NCBI RefSeq assembly: GCF_013004375.1
Contig: NZ_JABERI010000012.1
Coordinates: 115,979 to 179,978 of the forward strand
DNA length: 64,000 nucleotides
Source: Acinetobacter terrae
GTDB taxonomy: Bacteria; Pseudomonadota; Gammaproteobacteria; Pseudomonadales; Moraxellaceae
Direction: 5' to 3'
The notes under the pieces were generated by a model that worked only from the letters and a program-made list of their open reading frames with translations, was not told the origin of the DNA and did not search any database. How positions within the stretch are numbered: position 1 is the first letter of the stretch; each line of letters starts with the position of its first letter. Shown piece by piece: positions 55,572 through 64,000 of this stretch. The position numbers were made by a program, and so were the translations under genes.

Positions 55572-56975
55572 ATGTCAAATGAAAACCCGAGTTCATCTGC
55601 TGCACAGGGTGAACTGCAGCGAAGTTTATCGAATCGGCATTTGCAACTTATTGCGATTGGCGGGGCAATTGGTACAGGTTTATTCATGGGTTCGGGTAAA
55701 ACCATCAGCCTGGCCGGACCTTCAATTCTGATTATTTATATGATTATTGGTTTTATGGTTTTTTTGGTCATGCGTGCGCTTGGCGAATTGTTACTGTCTA
55801 ACCTGCAATACAAGTCTTTTATCGATTTTGCGACAGATTTAATCGGTCCTTGGGCGGGCTATTTTGTTGGCTGGACCTATTGGCTATGCTGGATCACGAT
55901 TGGTATTGCTGATTTATCCGCGATTATTTATTACCTGCAATTCTTTAACGGAGGGCTGCCGTTTACGCCTGGCGAAGGGGTCATGATCAGTATCGCGGCC
56001 ATTGTCTTTATTATGGGTTTGAATCTGGTCACGGTAAGATTATTTGGTGAATTAGAGTTCTGGTTTGCCTTAATCAAGATTATCGCGATTGTGGTGCTGA
56101 TTGCTGCCGGTTTATGGATGATCTTTACCGGATTTACCTCTACCGTAGGTGAGATAGCTTCATTTACCCATCTTTGGTCACATGGCGGAATATTCCCTAC
56201 CGGGGTAACTGGCTTTCTGGCAGGCTTCCAGATTGCGATCTTCGCCTTTGTCGGTGTAGAGCTGGTCGGTACGACTGCAGCTGAAACCAAAGATCCAGAG
56301 CGTAACTTGCCTAAAGCGGTCAACTCGATTCCGATTCGTATCATCATTTTCTACGTATTGGCATTGGTTATTGTTATGTCGGTAACGCCATGGAATAAAA
56401 TTGATCCAACGATTAGTCCATTTGTAAACTTGTTTAGCCAAGCAGGTATTGCAGCAGCCGCGATTATCATGAATCTGGTGGTGTTATCATCAGTCATGTC
56501 ATCAATGAACAGTGGGGTATTCTCGACCAGCCGTATGCTGTTCGGTCTTTCACGTGAAGAACAAGGTCCAAAAGCATTTGGACATTTGAATAAGCGTGCT
56601 GTTCCTGCGAATGCCTTATATTTTTCTGCGATTTGTTTATTGCTGGGTGCTGCACTGCAGTACTTTGTACCCAACACCGTTGAAGCCTTTACTTTGGCAA
56701 CCACGCTTTCAACCATCTTGTTCATCTGTGTCTGGTTGATGATTATCTGGAGTTATATTGTTTACTATAAAACTCGTCCAGAACTGCATGCCAAATCAAC
56801 CTTTAAATTACCGGGTGGATTGTTTACCTGCTGGGTGGTGATCATCTTCTTTATTGGCATGATTTACGTGTTGTCTTTAGAAGCAGATACTATGCGTGCC
56901 TTAATGGTGAGCCCAATCTGGTTCATTATTTTGATTATTGGTTACTTTGGTTTCTACAAACCGAAACATAAATAA
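55572..56975 (+). CDS. cycA: D-serine/D-alanine/glycine:proton symporter
   Basis: The 467-residue amino acid permease has twelve helices and closely follows E. coli CycA: NRHLQLIAIGGAIGTGLFMG near residue 21, SGKTISLAGPSILIIYMIIG, GPWAGYFVGWTYWLCW near 95, GFQIAIFAFVGVELVGTTAA near 218 followed by ETKDPERNLPKAVNSIPIRI, and SSMNSGVFSTSRMLFGLSRE. It imports glycine, D-alanine and D-serine. The 283-base gap upstream shows no glycine-riboswitch core that I can find. A terminator follows. Confidence 0.92.
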   Translation: MSNENPSSSAAQGELQRSLSNRHLQLIAIGGAIGTGLFMGSGKTISLAGPSILIIYMIIGFMVFLVMRALGELLLSNLQYKSFIDFATDLIGPWAGYFVGWTYWLCWITIGIADLSAIIYYLQFFNGGLPFTPGEGVMISIAAIVFIMGLNLVTVRLFGELEFWFALIKIIAIVVLIAAGLWMIFTGFTSTVGEIASFTHLWSHGGIFPTGVTGFLAGFQIAIFAFVGVELVGTTAAETKDPERNLPKAVNSIPIRIIIFYVLALVIVMSVTPWNKIDPTISPFVNLFSQAGIAAAAIIMNLVVLSSVMSSMNSGVFSTSRMLFGLSREEQGPKAFGHLNKRAVPANALYFSAICLLLGAALQYFVPNTVEAFTLATTLSTILFICVWLMIIWSYIVYYKTRPELHAKSTFKLPGGLFTCWVVIIFFIGMIYVLSLEADTMRALMVSPIWFIILIIGYFGFYKPKHK

Positions 56976-56991
56976 GCCACTTGTTTGTGAA

Positions 56992-57022
56992 AAACGCCAG
57001 TTTCAAACTGGCGTTTTTTTTT
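56992..57022 (+). terminator. Terminator of cycA
   Basis: AAAACGCCAGTTT-C-AAACTGGCGTTTTTTTTT, perfect stem with a long T run. Confidence 0.93.
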
Positions 57023-57108
57023 AACTAGCGATAATCTCTAGCGTTTAGCACTTTGGTCACGGCGGTGATCGAGTTATACTTCTTCGAAAACATAGGATAG
57101 GTGGTCAG

Positions 57109-57336
57109 ATGCGTCTTGTCATTTGCTACATCAGTTTATTGGCAACAGGTTTTGCCTTGGTCGGTTGTGGTCAGTCTGGAGCTTTACAGTTACCGAGTGA
57201 TCAGAATTACGACAAGCGTTCGAAATATTTGTTATATCCCAATGTCGATTCAAAACAGCAGTCTGAACAGAAAGAAGCGTCTGAACAGAAACCGCTTGTA
57301 GCACCTACTGAGTCTAATCAGCCTTCAACCCCTTAG
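57109..57336 (+). CDS. lptM: LptM-like small lipoprotein
   Basis: The 75-residue product has a lipoprotein signal ending in the lipobox LVGC (Cys20), followed directly by GQSGALQLPSDQ, which matches the conserved CGQKGPLYLP motif of LptM (YifL). LptM helps the LptD/LptE lipopolysaccharide translocon mature in the outer membrane. The rest is a polar Gln/Glu/Pro tail. Its position 38 bases upstream of lysA and dapF is the conserved location of this gene in gammaproteobacteria, which supports the call. Confidence 0.85.
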   Translation: MRLVICYISLLATGFALVGCGQSGALQLPSDQNYDKRSKYLLYPNVDSKQQSEQKEASEQKPLVAPTESNQPSTP

Positions 57337-57374
57337 CTTTTAACTGCTAACGCTTTCATAGAAAGGATACCTTC

Positions 57375-58625
57375 ATGAGTTTTACCCGCATTAATGGGGT
57401 TCTGCACGCAGAGCAATGTTCGTTGCAACAACTTGCGCAGCAATTTGGCACGCCACTTTATGTTTATTCAAAAGCCACTTTTGAAAAGCATTATCTCGAT
57501 ATGGATCGTGCATTTAGCTTTATCGATCATCAAATTTGTTTTGCGGTAAAGTCGAACTCTAATATTGCGGTATTGAATGTGCTGGCGAAGCTGGGTGCAG
57601 GTTTTGATATTGTCACTGGCGGCGAGCTTGCACGTGTACTGAAAGCGGGCGGTGATGCAGCTAAAATTGTGTTCTCTGGTTTAGGTAAATCGGAAGCAGA
57701 CATTAAAAAAGCGCTGGAAGTTGGGATTGCCTGCTTCAATGTTGAATCCTATGCCGAACTGGATCGCATTCAAAAAGTAGCAGCCGAGCTTGGCAAAAAG
57801 GCCCCGATTTCTTTACGTGTAAACCCAGATGTGGATGCCAAAACCCATCCTTATATTTCTACCGGCTTAAAAGAAAATAAATTCGGCATTCCATCGGACA
57901 GCGTATTTGAAACCTATCAATATGCAGCCTCTTTGCCGAATCTGGACGTAGTCGGTATTGACTGTCATATCGGTTCGCAATTGACCGAAACTCAACCTTT
58001 TGTCGATGCGCTTGATCGCGTGATCATGATGATTGATAAATTGAAAGAACTCGGGATCAATCTGAAACACATCGATATCGGTGGTGGTTTGGGTGTGACT
58101 TATAAAGATGAAGTTCCACCAACTGTTGTCGAGTATGCCAATGCACTGAAACCGGCTTTAGAAAAACTCGGTTTAAAAGTGTATATGGAACCGGGTCGTA
58201 GCATTTCTGCCAATGCGGGTGTGTTACTGACCAAAGTTGATTTGTTGAAACCGACCAATCACCGTAACTTTGCCATTATTGATGCGGCAATGAATGACCT
58301 GATTCGTCCTGCTTTGTACGAAGCGTGGATGGATATTCAGGAAGTGACTCCGCGTAGCGATGTTGAAGCAAAAGAGTGGGATGTAGTGGGTGCAATTTGT
58401 GAAACTGGTGACTTCTTGGGTAAAGAGCGCAAGCTTGCACTGAAAGAAAATGATGTGCTTGCAGTATTGGGTGCGGGTGCATACGGTTTCGTGATGAGCT
58501 CGAACTACAACAGCCGTGGTCGTGCTGCTGAAGTGATGGTCAATGGTGATCAGGCACATTTGATTCGTGAGCGTGAAAGCATCGAATCATTGTGGGATAA
58601 AGAACGCTTATTGCCAGAGGAGTAA
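57375..58625 (+). CDS. lysA: Diaminopimelate decarboxylase
   Basis: LysA makes L-lysine from meso-diaminopimelate with PLP. The 416-residue fold-type III protein has the PLP lysine in CFAVKSNSNIAVLN (about residue 58), SLRVNPDVDAKTHPYISTGL near 148, IDCHIGSQLTE near 196, GGGLGVTY near 236, EPGRSISANAG near 275 and the active-site cysteine in AICETGDFLG near 340. AAAGGATACCTTC precedes the ATG. dapF begins 6 bases after its stop, so the two are co-transcribed. Confidence 0.97.
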   Translation: MSFTRINGVLHAEQCSLQQLAQQFGTPLYVYSKATFEKHYLDMDRAFSFIDHQICFAVKSNSNIAVLNVLAKLGAGFDIVTGGELARVLKAGGDAAKIVFSGLGKSEADIKKALEVGIACFNVESYAELDRIQKVAAELGKKAPISLRVNPDVDAKTHPYISTGLKENKFGIPSDSVFETYQYAASLPNLDVVGIDCHIGSQLTETQPFVDALDRVIMMIDKLKELGINLKHIDIGGGLGVTYKDEVPPTVVEYANALKPALEKLGLKVYMEPGRSISANAGVLLTKVDLLKPTNHRNFAIIDAAMNDLIRPALYEAWMDIQEVTPRSDVEAKEWDVVGAICETGDFLGKERKLALKENDVLAVLGAGAYGFVMSSNYNSRGRAAEVMVNGDQAHLIRERESIESLWDKERLLPEE

Positions 58626-58631
58626 TTCGAG

Positions 58632-59477
58632 ATGTTTTTAGAATTTACTAAAATGCATGGTCTGGGCAATGACTTCATGGTGGTTGATCTGATCAGCCAG
58701 CGTGCTTACCTGGATACCATGACCATTCAACGCTTGGCTGATCGTCATTTCGGGATTGGTTTTGACCAGCTACTCATTGTTGAACCGCCAGACCTTCCAA
58801 ATGTCGATTTTAAATATCGTATCTTTAATGCCGATGGTTCTGAAGTAGAGCAATGTGGCAATGGGGTACGCTGTTTTGCACGTTTTGTGCATGAACGTCA
58901 GTTGACCACGAAAACCAAAATTAAAGTACAAACCAAAGCCGGTATTGTTGAGCCTGAACTGGGTCAAAATGGTTGGGTTCGAGTGAATATGGGCTATCCA
59001 AAATTTTTGCCGAATCAGATTCCATTCCTTGCTGATGCGCCTGAAAACTTATACAGCTTAGCCTTAGCCAATGATGAAAGCATTATCATTGATGTGGTGA
59101 ACATGGGTAATCCGCATGCGGTGACCATTGTTCCGGATGTGCTTACCGCAGATGTTGCTGGCATGGGGCCTCAAATTGAATCGCATGAGCGTTTTCCACA
59201 ACGCGTCAATGCAGGCTTTATGCAAATCATTGATGAAAATCATGCGCGTTTACGTGTATTTGAACGTGGTGTAGGTGAAACGCTGGCATGTGGCACGGGT
59301 GCTTGTGCAGCTGCGGTTTCAGGTATGCGCCGTGGCTTGCTTGGAAATGCAGTAGAAATTGAACTTGCCGGTGGTAAGCTGCAAATTGAATGGCGTGAAG
59401 GTGATGTGGTTTGGATGACCGGTCCAACAGCAAATGTCTATGAAGGTCGTATCGATTTAAGTTTTTACCAACAATAA
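58632..59477 (+). CDS. dapF: Diaminopimelate epimerase
   Basis: DapF interconverts LL- and meso-diaminopimelate for lysine and peptidoglycan. The 281-residue two-fold symmetric protein has both catalytic cysteines, in [12 protein letters not shown] (about residue 76) and [12 protein letters not shown] (about 220). The N-terminal [14 protein letters not shown] and the acid motif [14 protein letters not shown] complete the signature. It lies directly behind lysA, and a terminator follows. Confidence 0.97.
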   Translation: MFLEFTKMHGLGNDFMVVDLISQRAYLDTMTIQRLADRHFGIGFDQLLIVEPPDLPNVDFKYRIFNADGSEVEQCGNGVRCFARFVHERQLTTKTKIKVQTKAGIVEPELGQNGWVRVNMGYPKFLPNQIPFLADAPENLYSLALANDESIIIDVVNMGNPHAVTIVPDVLTADVAGMGPQIESHERFPQRVNAGFMQIIDENHARLRVFERGVGETLACGTGACAAAVSGMRRGLLGNAVEIELAGGKLQIEWREGDVVWMTGPTANVYEGRIDLSFYQQ

Positions 59478-59494
59478 AACGTATGGTTTGACTC

Positions 59495-59525
59495 AAAAAG
59501 CACTGTCATCATGATGGTGCTTTTT
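59495..59525 (+). terminator. Terminator of lptM-lysA-dapF
   Basis: AAAAAGCACTGTCATCATGATGGTGCTTTTT, an almost perfect dyad, 18 bases after the dapF stop. Confidence 0.88.
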
Positions 59526-59670
59526 AGCTGTGGAATCATGGATTGTGCAAGTTAAAAATCAAATAGATATAATGAAAAGAAAGGGCGTATCCTGTGATGT
59601 GCTTGATTATTGAATCTAAGCGAGTTAAACCTGAATAATATATCGCCGTTGATAGCGCCCATTAAATACA

Positions 59671-60627
59671 GTGAGAAAAAACGTGATTGATCCAGAGATG
59701 CAGATACGTTCTCCTGCTGATTTATTGCTGATGTGGTTAAAAGAAAGAGAAATTCAAAATCAGTCCAAGCATACTTTGCAGGCCTATGAACGCGATGTTT
59801 CGGATTTTTTAAATTTTTGTGAAATCAAAAAACTCAATTTAGCAGATGTGGAATCGACTGATTTACGTGAATTTTTGGCCCAAAAAGTTGAACAGCAGCA
59901 ACTGAGCTCTAGCAGTCTGCAACGTCTTTTATCTTCCATTCGTCAATTTATGAAATGGGCAGAGCAAGGGCAATATCTGGCTTTTAATCCTGCCGATGAT
60001 TTTCAGTTGAAACGGTTACCTCGGCCGCTGCCAGGGATGGTGGATATTGAAACCATTAATCAAATTTTAGATCAATCCAAACCTGAAAAACCCATCGAAC
60101 AACAAATGTGGTTACGTGATAAAGCGATTTTGGAATTACTTTATTCTAGTGGTCTGCGATTGGCAGAAGTACAAGGCTTACGCATTAAAGATATCGATTT
60201 TAATAGGCAACTGTTACGCATCACCGGTAAAGGCAATAAAACGCGTGTGGTGCCTTTTGGTTCTAAAGCCAAAGATGCGGTGATGTTGTGGCTACAAGTT
60301 TATCCTTTATGGAATGGTGACTTTGTCCCTGACGCAAATGTATTTATTACCCAAAAGGGCAATCCACTCGGAGCAAGACAAATTGAAAATCGGGTTAAAT
60401 TACAGGCGCAACGTGCAGGGGTAAATGTCGACTTACATCCGCATTTATTGCGTCATTGTTTTGCCAGTCATATGTTGTCGAACAGCGGAGATTTACGTGC
60501 TGTACAAGAAATGTTGGGGCACAGTAACTTAACCACAACGCAAATCTATACCCATGTTGATTTTGATCGTTTGGCGCAAGTTTATGATCAGGCACATCCG
60601 CGTGCACAACTCAAAAAATCGCAGTAA
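59671..60627 (+). CDS. xerC: Tyrosine recombinase XerC
   Basis: XerC with XerD resolves chromosome dimers at dif. The 318-residue protein has the SAM-like N-terminal domain (about 15-105) and the catalytic domain with all expected residues: Arg in YSSGLRLAEVQG (about 171), Lys in RITGKGNKTRVV, His-x-x-Arg in HPHLLRHCFASH (about 260), His in MLGHSNLTT and the nucleophile Tyr in TQIYTHVDFD (about 297). The start is a GTG, MRKNVIDPEMQ; a nearby ATG at 59698 is an alternative. Its place after dapF matches the core dapF-xerC order, so it is not an island integrase. Confidence 0.93.
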   Translation: MRKNVIDPEMQIRSPADLLLMWLKEREIQNQSKHTLQAYERDVSDFLNFCEIKKLNLADVESTDLREFLAQKVEQQQLSSSSLQRLLSSIRQFMKWAEQGQYLAFNPADDFQLKRLPRPLPGMVDIETINQILDQSKPEKPIEQQMWLRDKAILELLYSSGLRLAEVQGLRIKDIDFNRQLLRITGKGNKTRVVPFGSKAKDAVMLWLQVYPLWNGDFVPDANVFITQKGNPLGARQIENRVKLQAQRAGVNVDLHPHLLRHCFASHMLSNSGDLRAVQEMLGHSNLTTTQIYTHVDFDRLAQVYDQAHPRAQLKKSQ

Positions 60628-60902
60628 ATATCTAAAGAGATCTATATTTTGTTTTAATATAATTCTGAATTTTTTAAGCAAAAGAACATAAATTAATGAA
60701 ACTTAAATAAATCTAGCGTTAGTATTGCAGAATATTGCTGGCGTTTTAAACTATTGTAGAATAATAAAAAGCCAATTTATCAGGTATAAAAATCAACTAT
60801 AAACATGAAATAGGTGGCATGAATAATGCAGAGTAATGAAATAATTTGTTATTCCACTGGATGTTACATAAAGTTTGGAAGTCAAAAATGATAGGGAAAA
60901 CA

Positions 60903-61274
60903 ATGATTTCAGATATTCAAGAAAAATATGATTTATTGAATACTGAGCAAAAAGAGATTTTTGCAGGCTATGGTCTGCGTCAGGTTAAGCATTTTGTTGA
61001 AATAAGTTTGCCCAATATTGAGCCATCTTTACCAGAAAATACCCATGTTCAAGGCATCAATGCTGAAGGTAAAGTACAGGCGGTCAATATGGAGACGCAA
61101 CAAGGCTATATCTGGATTTCAGACTTGCAATGGCAGGAACGACCGATTGCTACGGTGGATGTTGATTTAAAACAAGACTTTTTAGAAGTGTGGGAGATAT
61201 TTAATCTTCAAGAATATGATCTAATTGATTTAAGCCATATTCACCGTGATTTTTTACAACATTATCATGTTTAA
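60903..61274 (+). CDS. Hypothetical acidic protein
   Basis: The ATG at 60903 has AGGGA nine bases upstream and gives 123 residues (MISDIQEKYDLLNTEQKEIF). The frame continues upstream to 60846 without support. The protein is strongly acidic, with NVHVQGINAEG-like beta segments in the middle (VQAVNMETQQGYIWISDLQW) and a helical C terminus (LIDLSHIHRDFLQHYHV). No signal or membrane segment is seen, and I do not recognise a family. Its stop overlaps the stop of the converging acetyltransferase gene by a few bases. Confidence 0.65.
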   Translation: MISDIQEKYDLLNTEQKEIFAGYGLRQVKHFVEISLPNIEPSLPENTHVQGINAEGKVQAVNMETQQGYIWISDLQWQERPIATVDVDLKQDFLEVWEIFNLQEYDLIDLSHIHRDFLQHYHV

Positions 61275-61834
61275 TGGGTTGTTTTAGTCTGCCTAAATTG
61301 GGCAGTATCTATTTGATAAAGCACATGTCTTTGCAAGGGACTACTGTTATCTAAAGCAGGGTGATTGAAGTAGTCTCTAAATTGCATGCCTAAACGTTGC
61401 ATAACGGCTTGGGATTTGGTGTTTTGTATTGCAGTGAATGCAACCACTTGGTCTAGCTTGAGTGAATCAAAAGCAAAGTTTAAACAAGCAGTTGCAGCTT
61501 CGATCGCAAAACCATTGCCCCAATATTTCTGCTCAAGTCGCCAAGCGATTTCGGTACAGGGCGAAAAGGTAAATTGACTGGGCTGGGCATTTAATCCTGT
61601 GAAGCCAATAAAATCCCCACTTTGTTTTAATTCGACTGCCCAGAAACCCCAGCCTTGAGTTTCGATAATTCTTTGAAACTTATGCGCTAGCACATCACTT
61701 TGTTCCGGAGTTAAACAATGGGGAAAATAACGCATCACTTCAGTGTTAGAGTTCAGTGCATAAAACGGCTTGAGATCAGACTCTTTCCATGCTCTTAAAA
61801 TTAAACGCGATGTCTCAAGCTGTATACTCATCAT
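61271..61834 (-). CDS. GNAT acetyltransferase, RimJ/RimL type
   Basis: The 187-residue protein starts LETSRLILRAWKESDLKPFY, the usual RimJ/RimL opening. It has the acetyl-CoA motif region EIAWRLEQKYWGNGFAIEAA near residue 98 (Q/RxxGxG/A is partly changed to QKYWGNGFA), followed by FAFDSLKLDQVVAFTAIQNT and KSQAVMQRLGMQFRDYF. It would acetylate a protein N terminus or a small amine; the substrate is unknown. It starts 6 bases after the Lrp-family gene and is probably co-transcribed with it. Confidence 0.85.
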   Translation of the reverse strand: MMSIQLETSRLILRAWKESDLKPFYALNSNTEVMRYFPHCLTPEQSDVLAHKFQRIIETQGWGFWAVELKQSGDFIGFTGLNAQPSQFTFSPCTEIAWRLEQKYWGNGFAIEAATACLNFAFDSLKLDQVVAFTAIQNTKSQAVMQRLGMQFRDYFNHPALDNSSPLQRHVLYQIDTAQFRQTKTTH

Positions 61835-61840
61835 GCTGTC

Positions 61841-62335
61841 CTAAAGATCATCCAGGGGAAGTTGGAAACTCTGTTTGATAATTTGACTGGGTAAATCCGT
61901 TTTGACACTGGTAATGCCATTTTTCTTGGTTAAATGCGTGGACTGAAATTTACGATAACTTTCCAGGTCGGGTACCACCACTTTCAGCATGGCATCACAT
62001 TCACCCAAAATAATATAACACTCCATCACTTGAGGCAGCTCTTTCATCGCTTCAATAAAGCAATCGATCGTTTCAGCATCCTGACCGACCAACCAAATGC
62101 GTGAAAACAAAATCAGCTGTAAGCCAATTTTTTGTGGGTCCACCACGGTGGTGTAATTCTGAATGACACCGGCTTCTTCGAGCAATTTCACCCGACGCAA
62201 ACAGGAAGAGGGTGACAGCCCAATTTCACGGGCTAGATCATTATTTTGCATGCGCCCATTATTTTGCAGTGCACGAATGATATTTTTATCGGTACGATCC
62301 AGCTTTACTGAAATAGATTTAGAAGATGGCTTCAT
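61841..62335 (-). CDS. Lrp/AsnC-family transcriptional regulator
   Basis: The 164-residue protein has the Lrp winged helix at the N terminus (LDRTDKNIIRALQNNGRMQN, then LAREIGLSPSSCLRRVKLLE) and a RAM effector domain (about 75-150) with VMECYIILGECDAMLKVVVP. It is divergent from a LysE-type exporter with a 114-base AT-rich gap, the common arrangement in which the Lrp protein senses an amino acid and switches on its exporter. The amino acid cannot be told from sequence. Confidence 0.92.
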   Translation of the reverse strand: MKPSSKSISVKLDRTDKNIIRALQNNGRMQNNDLAREIGLSPSSCLRRVKLLEEAGVIQNYTTVVDPQKIGLQLILFSRIWLVGQDAETIDCFIEAMKELPQVMECYIILGECDAMLKVVVPDLESYRKFQSTHLTKKNGITSVKTDLPSQIIKQSFQLPLDDL

Positions 62336-62449
62336 AAATTAGAATATAATTCGAAAAATAATCATAATTATAGAATAATTTGAAATCCTATTTTGTGGTA
62401 TTTATTCGATACTAATTTCCACTTTCAAGACATGGAAAGGGAAAAGGAA

Positions 62450-63055
62450 ATGTCTGTATTTGCACTGTTTGCCTTAACGGTTATCCCACTTATTTTTACA
62501 CCTGGGCCAGATATGTTGTTTATCTTGTCACAAGTGATGGGCAAAGATGCAAAAGCAGGCATGATGGCAACGGTCGGGATTTGCCTGGGATATTTAGTCC
62601 ATTCCGTGTTGGTGGCCTTAGGCATTGCAGCCATTATTGTTTCTTTCCCGGTGTTATTTGAAACCATTCGCTGGCTCGGGATTGCTTATCTATTATTTTT
62701 GGCTTTTAGTTTAATCAAGTCGGTTTTTAGCAATAAGAAATTGGCGATTGAAAACAAAAGTACATCGAAACCGATTCAAAAAGGCTTTTTTACAGCTTTA
62801 CTGAACCCAAAAGGCATGTTGATTTACTTTGCAATTTTGCCGCAATTTATCGATAAAGCCGGAGACACCGTGACGCAAGGTTTGATCTTATCGTTTATTT
62901 TTATCGGATTGATCTTTGTGGTGTATTGCAGTTTAAGTCTGATTTTTGCCAAAATCACCCAAAAAACCCAGATTGATGAACGTAAACAAAAATGGATTGA
63001 TGGCGGTTCGGGTGGTTTATTAATGCTTGCTGCAACCTGGCTCATCATTCATTAA
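62450..63055 (+). CDS. LysE/RhtB-family amino acid exporter
   Basis: The ATG at 62450 follows AAGG closely and gives 201 residues (MSVFALFALTVIPLIFTPGP). Six membrane helices and the LysE/RhtB signature FTPGPDMLFILSQVMGKDAK near the N terminus are clear, with GICLGYLVHSVLVALGIAAI, GIAYLLFLAFSLIKS and GFFTALLNPKGMLIYFAILP following. The family exports homoserine, threonine, lysine or similar. The divergent Lrp-type gene is the likely regulator. A terminator follows. Confidence 0.92.
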   Translation: MSVFALFALTVIPLIFTPGPDMLFILSQVMGKDAKAGMMATVGICLGYLVHSVLVALGIAAIIVSFPVLFETIRWLGIAYLLFLAFSLIKSVFSNKKLAIENKSTSKPIQKGFFTALLNPKGMLIYFAILPQFIDKAGDTVTQGLILSFIFIGLIFVVYCSLSLIFAKITQKTQIDERKQKWIDGGSGGLLMLAATWLIIH

Positions 63056-63063
63056 CACGCCTA

Positions 63064-63093
63064 TAAAAAGCATGTCATCATGACATGCTTTTT
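63064..63093 (+). terminator. Terminator of the exporter gene
   Basis: AAAAAGCATGTCATCATGACATGCTTTTT, a perfect dyad. The following 460 bases up to etfB are AT-rich; I see only a short CTGTC/GACAG hairpin near 63194 and no gene. Confidence 0.9.
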
Positions 63094-63554
63094 AAGTAGA
63101 ACTGGATTTTCAAATTAAAACTAATTTATTACCAGTTTATTCTAAAAAGATGCTCATTTTTGCTACAGCTATAGCAGGAAAAAACCTCTTGTCTGTCTTA
63201 AATGACAGTTCACAACTTTGTCGTTTGTGCAAGAAGGCTAAGCTGTTCGAGCTAAAAATTAATCGAAAACAAGGGTTAAATCAGAACTTTTGATGAAGTT
63301 AATTAGATAAAAACATAATAAAAATCAATGTTTAAAAATAAATAAATATTGAGCAAATTCATCTTAATAAAAACACTTCAAAAAAATATGAACGCCTAGT
63401 TCAAGTAATTTACGCATTTTTACAGCTCTTTCGATAATTGTGACTTGACCGAAATGCCATACACATTGCAAGATAGGGCACCTAAAAATTTTTAAGTGAA
63501 GAGTTATTCTAACTTTTCTCAACATTTACTTTTGCTAAAACAGCCGAGGATTAC

Positions 63555-64000
63555 ATGAAGGCTCTTGTTGCTGTAAAACGTGTGGTTGATGCCAACGTTA
63601 AAGTTCGCGTTAAACCGGACAATAGTGGGGTAGACCTGACTAACGTTAAAATGTCGATCAACCCATTCTGTGAAATCGCAGTGGAAGAAGCGGTTCGTTT
63701 AAAAGAAAAAGGAACAGTTTCAGAAATCGTTGTGGTTTCTATCGGTCCTAAAGAAGCGCAAGAACAAATCCGTTCTGCTATGGCTCTGGGTGCTGACCGC
63801 GGTATCCTGGTAGAAACGGCTGACGAGATTGGTGCACTTGAAGTTGCTAAAATCTTGAAAGGCATTGTAGAACAAGAAAAACCAGAACTGATCCTTCTAG
63901 GTAAACAAGCGATTGATGACGACTCGAATCAGGTGGGTCAGATGCTTGCTGCTTTACTTGGCGCTGGTCAAGGTACCTTTGCTTCTGTCGTCAATGTTGC
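63555..64000 (+). CDS. etfB: Electron transfer flavoprotein beta subunit (5' part)
   Basis: The gene starts at the ATG at 63555 with GAGGA before it and runs off the window end after 148 codons, about 60% of the usual 250. The product begins [20 protein letters not shown] and has the ETF-beta pattern [40 protein letters not shown] and [11 protein letters not shown], then [20 protein letters not shown], the AMP-binding segment. With the alpha subunit, expected next, it carries electrons from acyl-CoA dehydrogenases such as GcdH to the quinone pool. Codon use suggests high expression. Confidence 0.95.
   Translation, partial: MKALVAVKRVVDANVKVRVKPDNSGVDLTNVKMSINPFCEIAVEEAVRLKEKGTVSEIVVVSIGPKEAQEQIRSAMALGADRGILVETADEIGALEVAKILKGIVEQEKPELILLGKQAIDDDSNQVGQMLAALLGAGQGTFASVVNV

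Noticed and set aside
59671..60627. Tyrosine recombinase as evidence of a genomic island
   Set aside because: Its sequence and its position after dapF match core XerC, and no attachment repeats are seen.
1..64000. CRISPR arrays, prophage or transposon genes
   Set aside because: No regularly spaced direct repeats, phage structural genes, transposases or IS ends were seen.

Overview
The window is a stretch of about 40% G+C, chromosome-like DNA from a gammaproteobacterium, most likely Acinetobacter. The reasons are the large-type isocitrate lyase, the hybrid malic enzyme, the AAHS-type transporter beside glutaryl-CoA dehydrogenase, the carA-carB-greA and rlmE-ftsH-folP orders, and the AT-rich intergenic style. 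Species cannot be fixed from this sequence. There is no CRISPR array, transposase, prophage or rRNA operon, so the window is mainly core genome with a few accessory spots.

Layout. 1-1200: tail of an unknown gene, a CatB-like hexapeptide acetyltransferase and a palindromic repeat cluster. 1232-6321: carA-carB-greA on the minus strand behind a promoter and a structured leader. 6495-8000: coiled-coil protein, DOMON-like protein, yhbY. 8166-11833: rlmE, ftsH, folP. 11834-12802: a lipoprotein gene between the intact folP 3' end and a displaced second folP 3' end, which looks like an insertion scar. 12877-18478: small unknown proteins, tRNA-Leu(UAA), a CorC/HlyC-type membrane protein and a LysR regulator. 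19282-26225: aceA, dgkA, an orphan RND permease, a DUF4112 protein and a VOC protein. 26293-32436: htpX, two soluble lytic transglycosylase-type genes, ttcA preceded by a DnaA-box-like cluster, an SCP2 protein, greB and tRNA-Ser(UGA). 32766-38115: a glutarate module (LysR regulator, gcdH, MFS transporter, CoA-transferase). 38350-44152: pdxB-epmA, cca, maeB. 44302-50631: a GGDEF/EAL protein, then rsmE, metF and ahcY with an S-adenosylhomocysteine riboswitch ahead of ahcY. 50678-55288: a C39-like protein lacking its cysteine, an AT-rich HEPN-like gene, a Sel1 protein, a possible microprotein transcript, a Tim44-like protein and radA. 55572-64000: cycA, lptM-lysA-dapF, xerC, a GNAT/Lrp pair divergent from a LysE exporter, and the start of etfB.

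Functional links: carAB supplies carbamoyl phosphate for pyrimidines and arginine. ahcY-metF closes the activated methyl cycle, with ahcY sensing its own substrate through RNA. gcdH, the CoA-transferase and etfB connect glutarate oxidation to the electron-transfer flavoprotein. aceA and maeB manage C4 carbon. lysA-dapF supply diaminopimelate and lysine.

No complete new multi-gene system was found. The best leads are the nested carAB leader, the folP insertion scar, the DnaA-box cluster before ttcA, the maeB terminator that contains the cca ribosome binding site, the HEPN-like gene, and the unannotated transcript at about 52545-52760.
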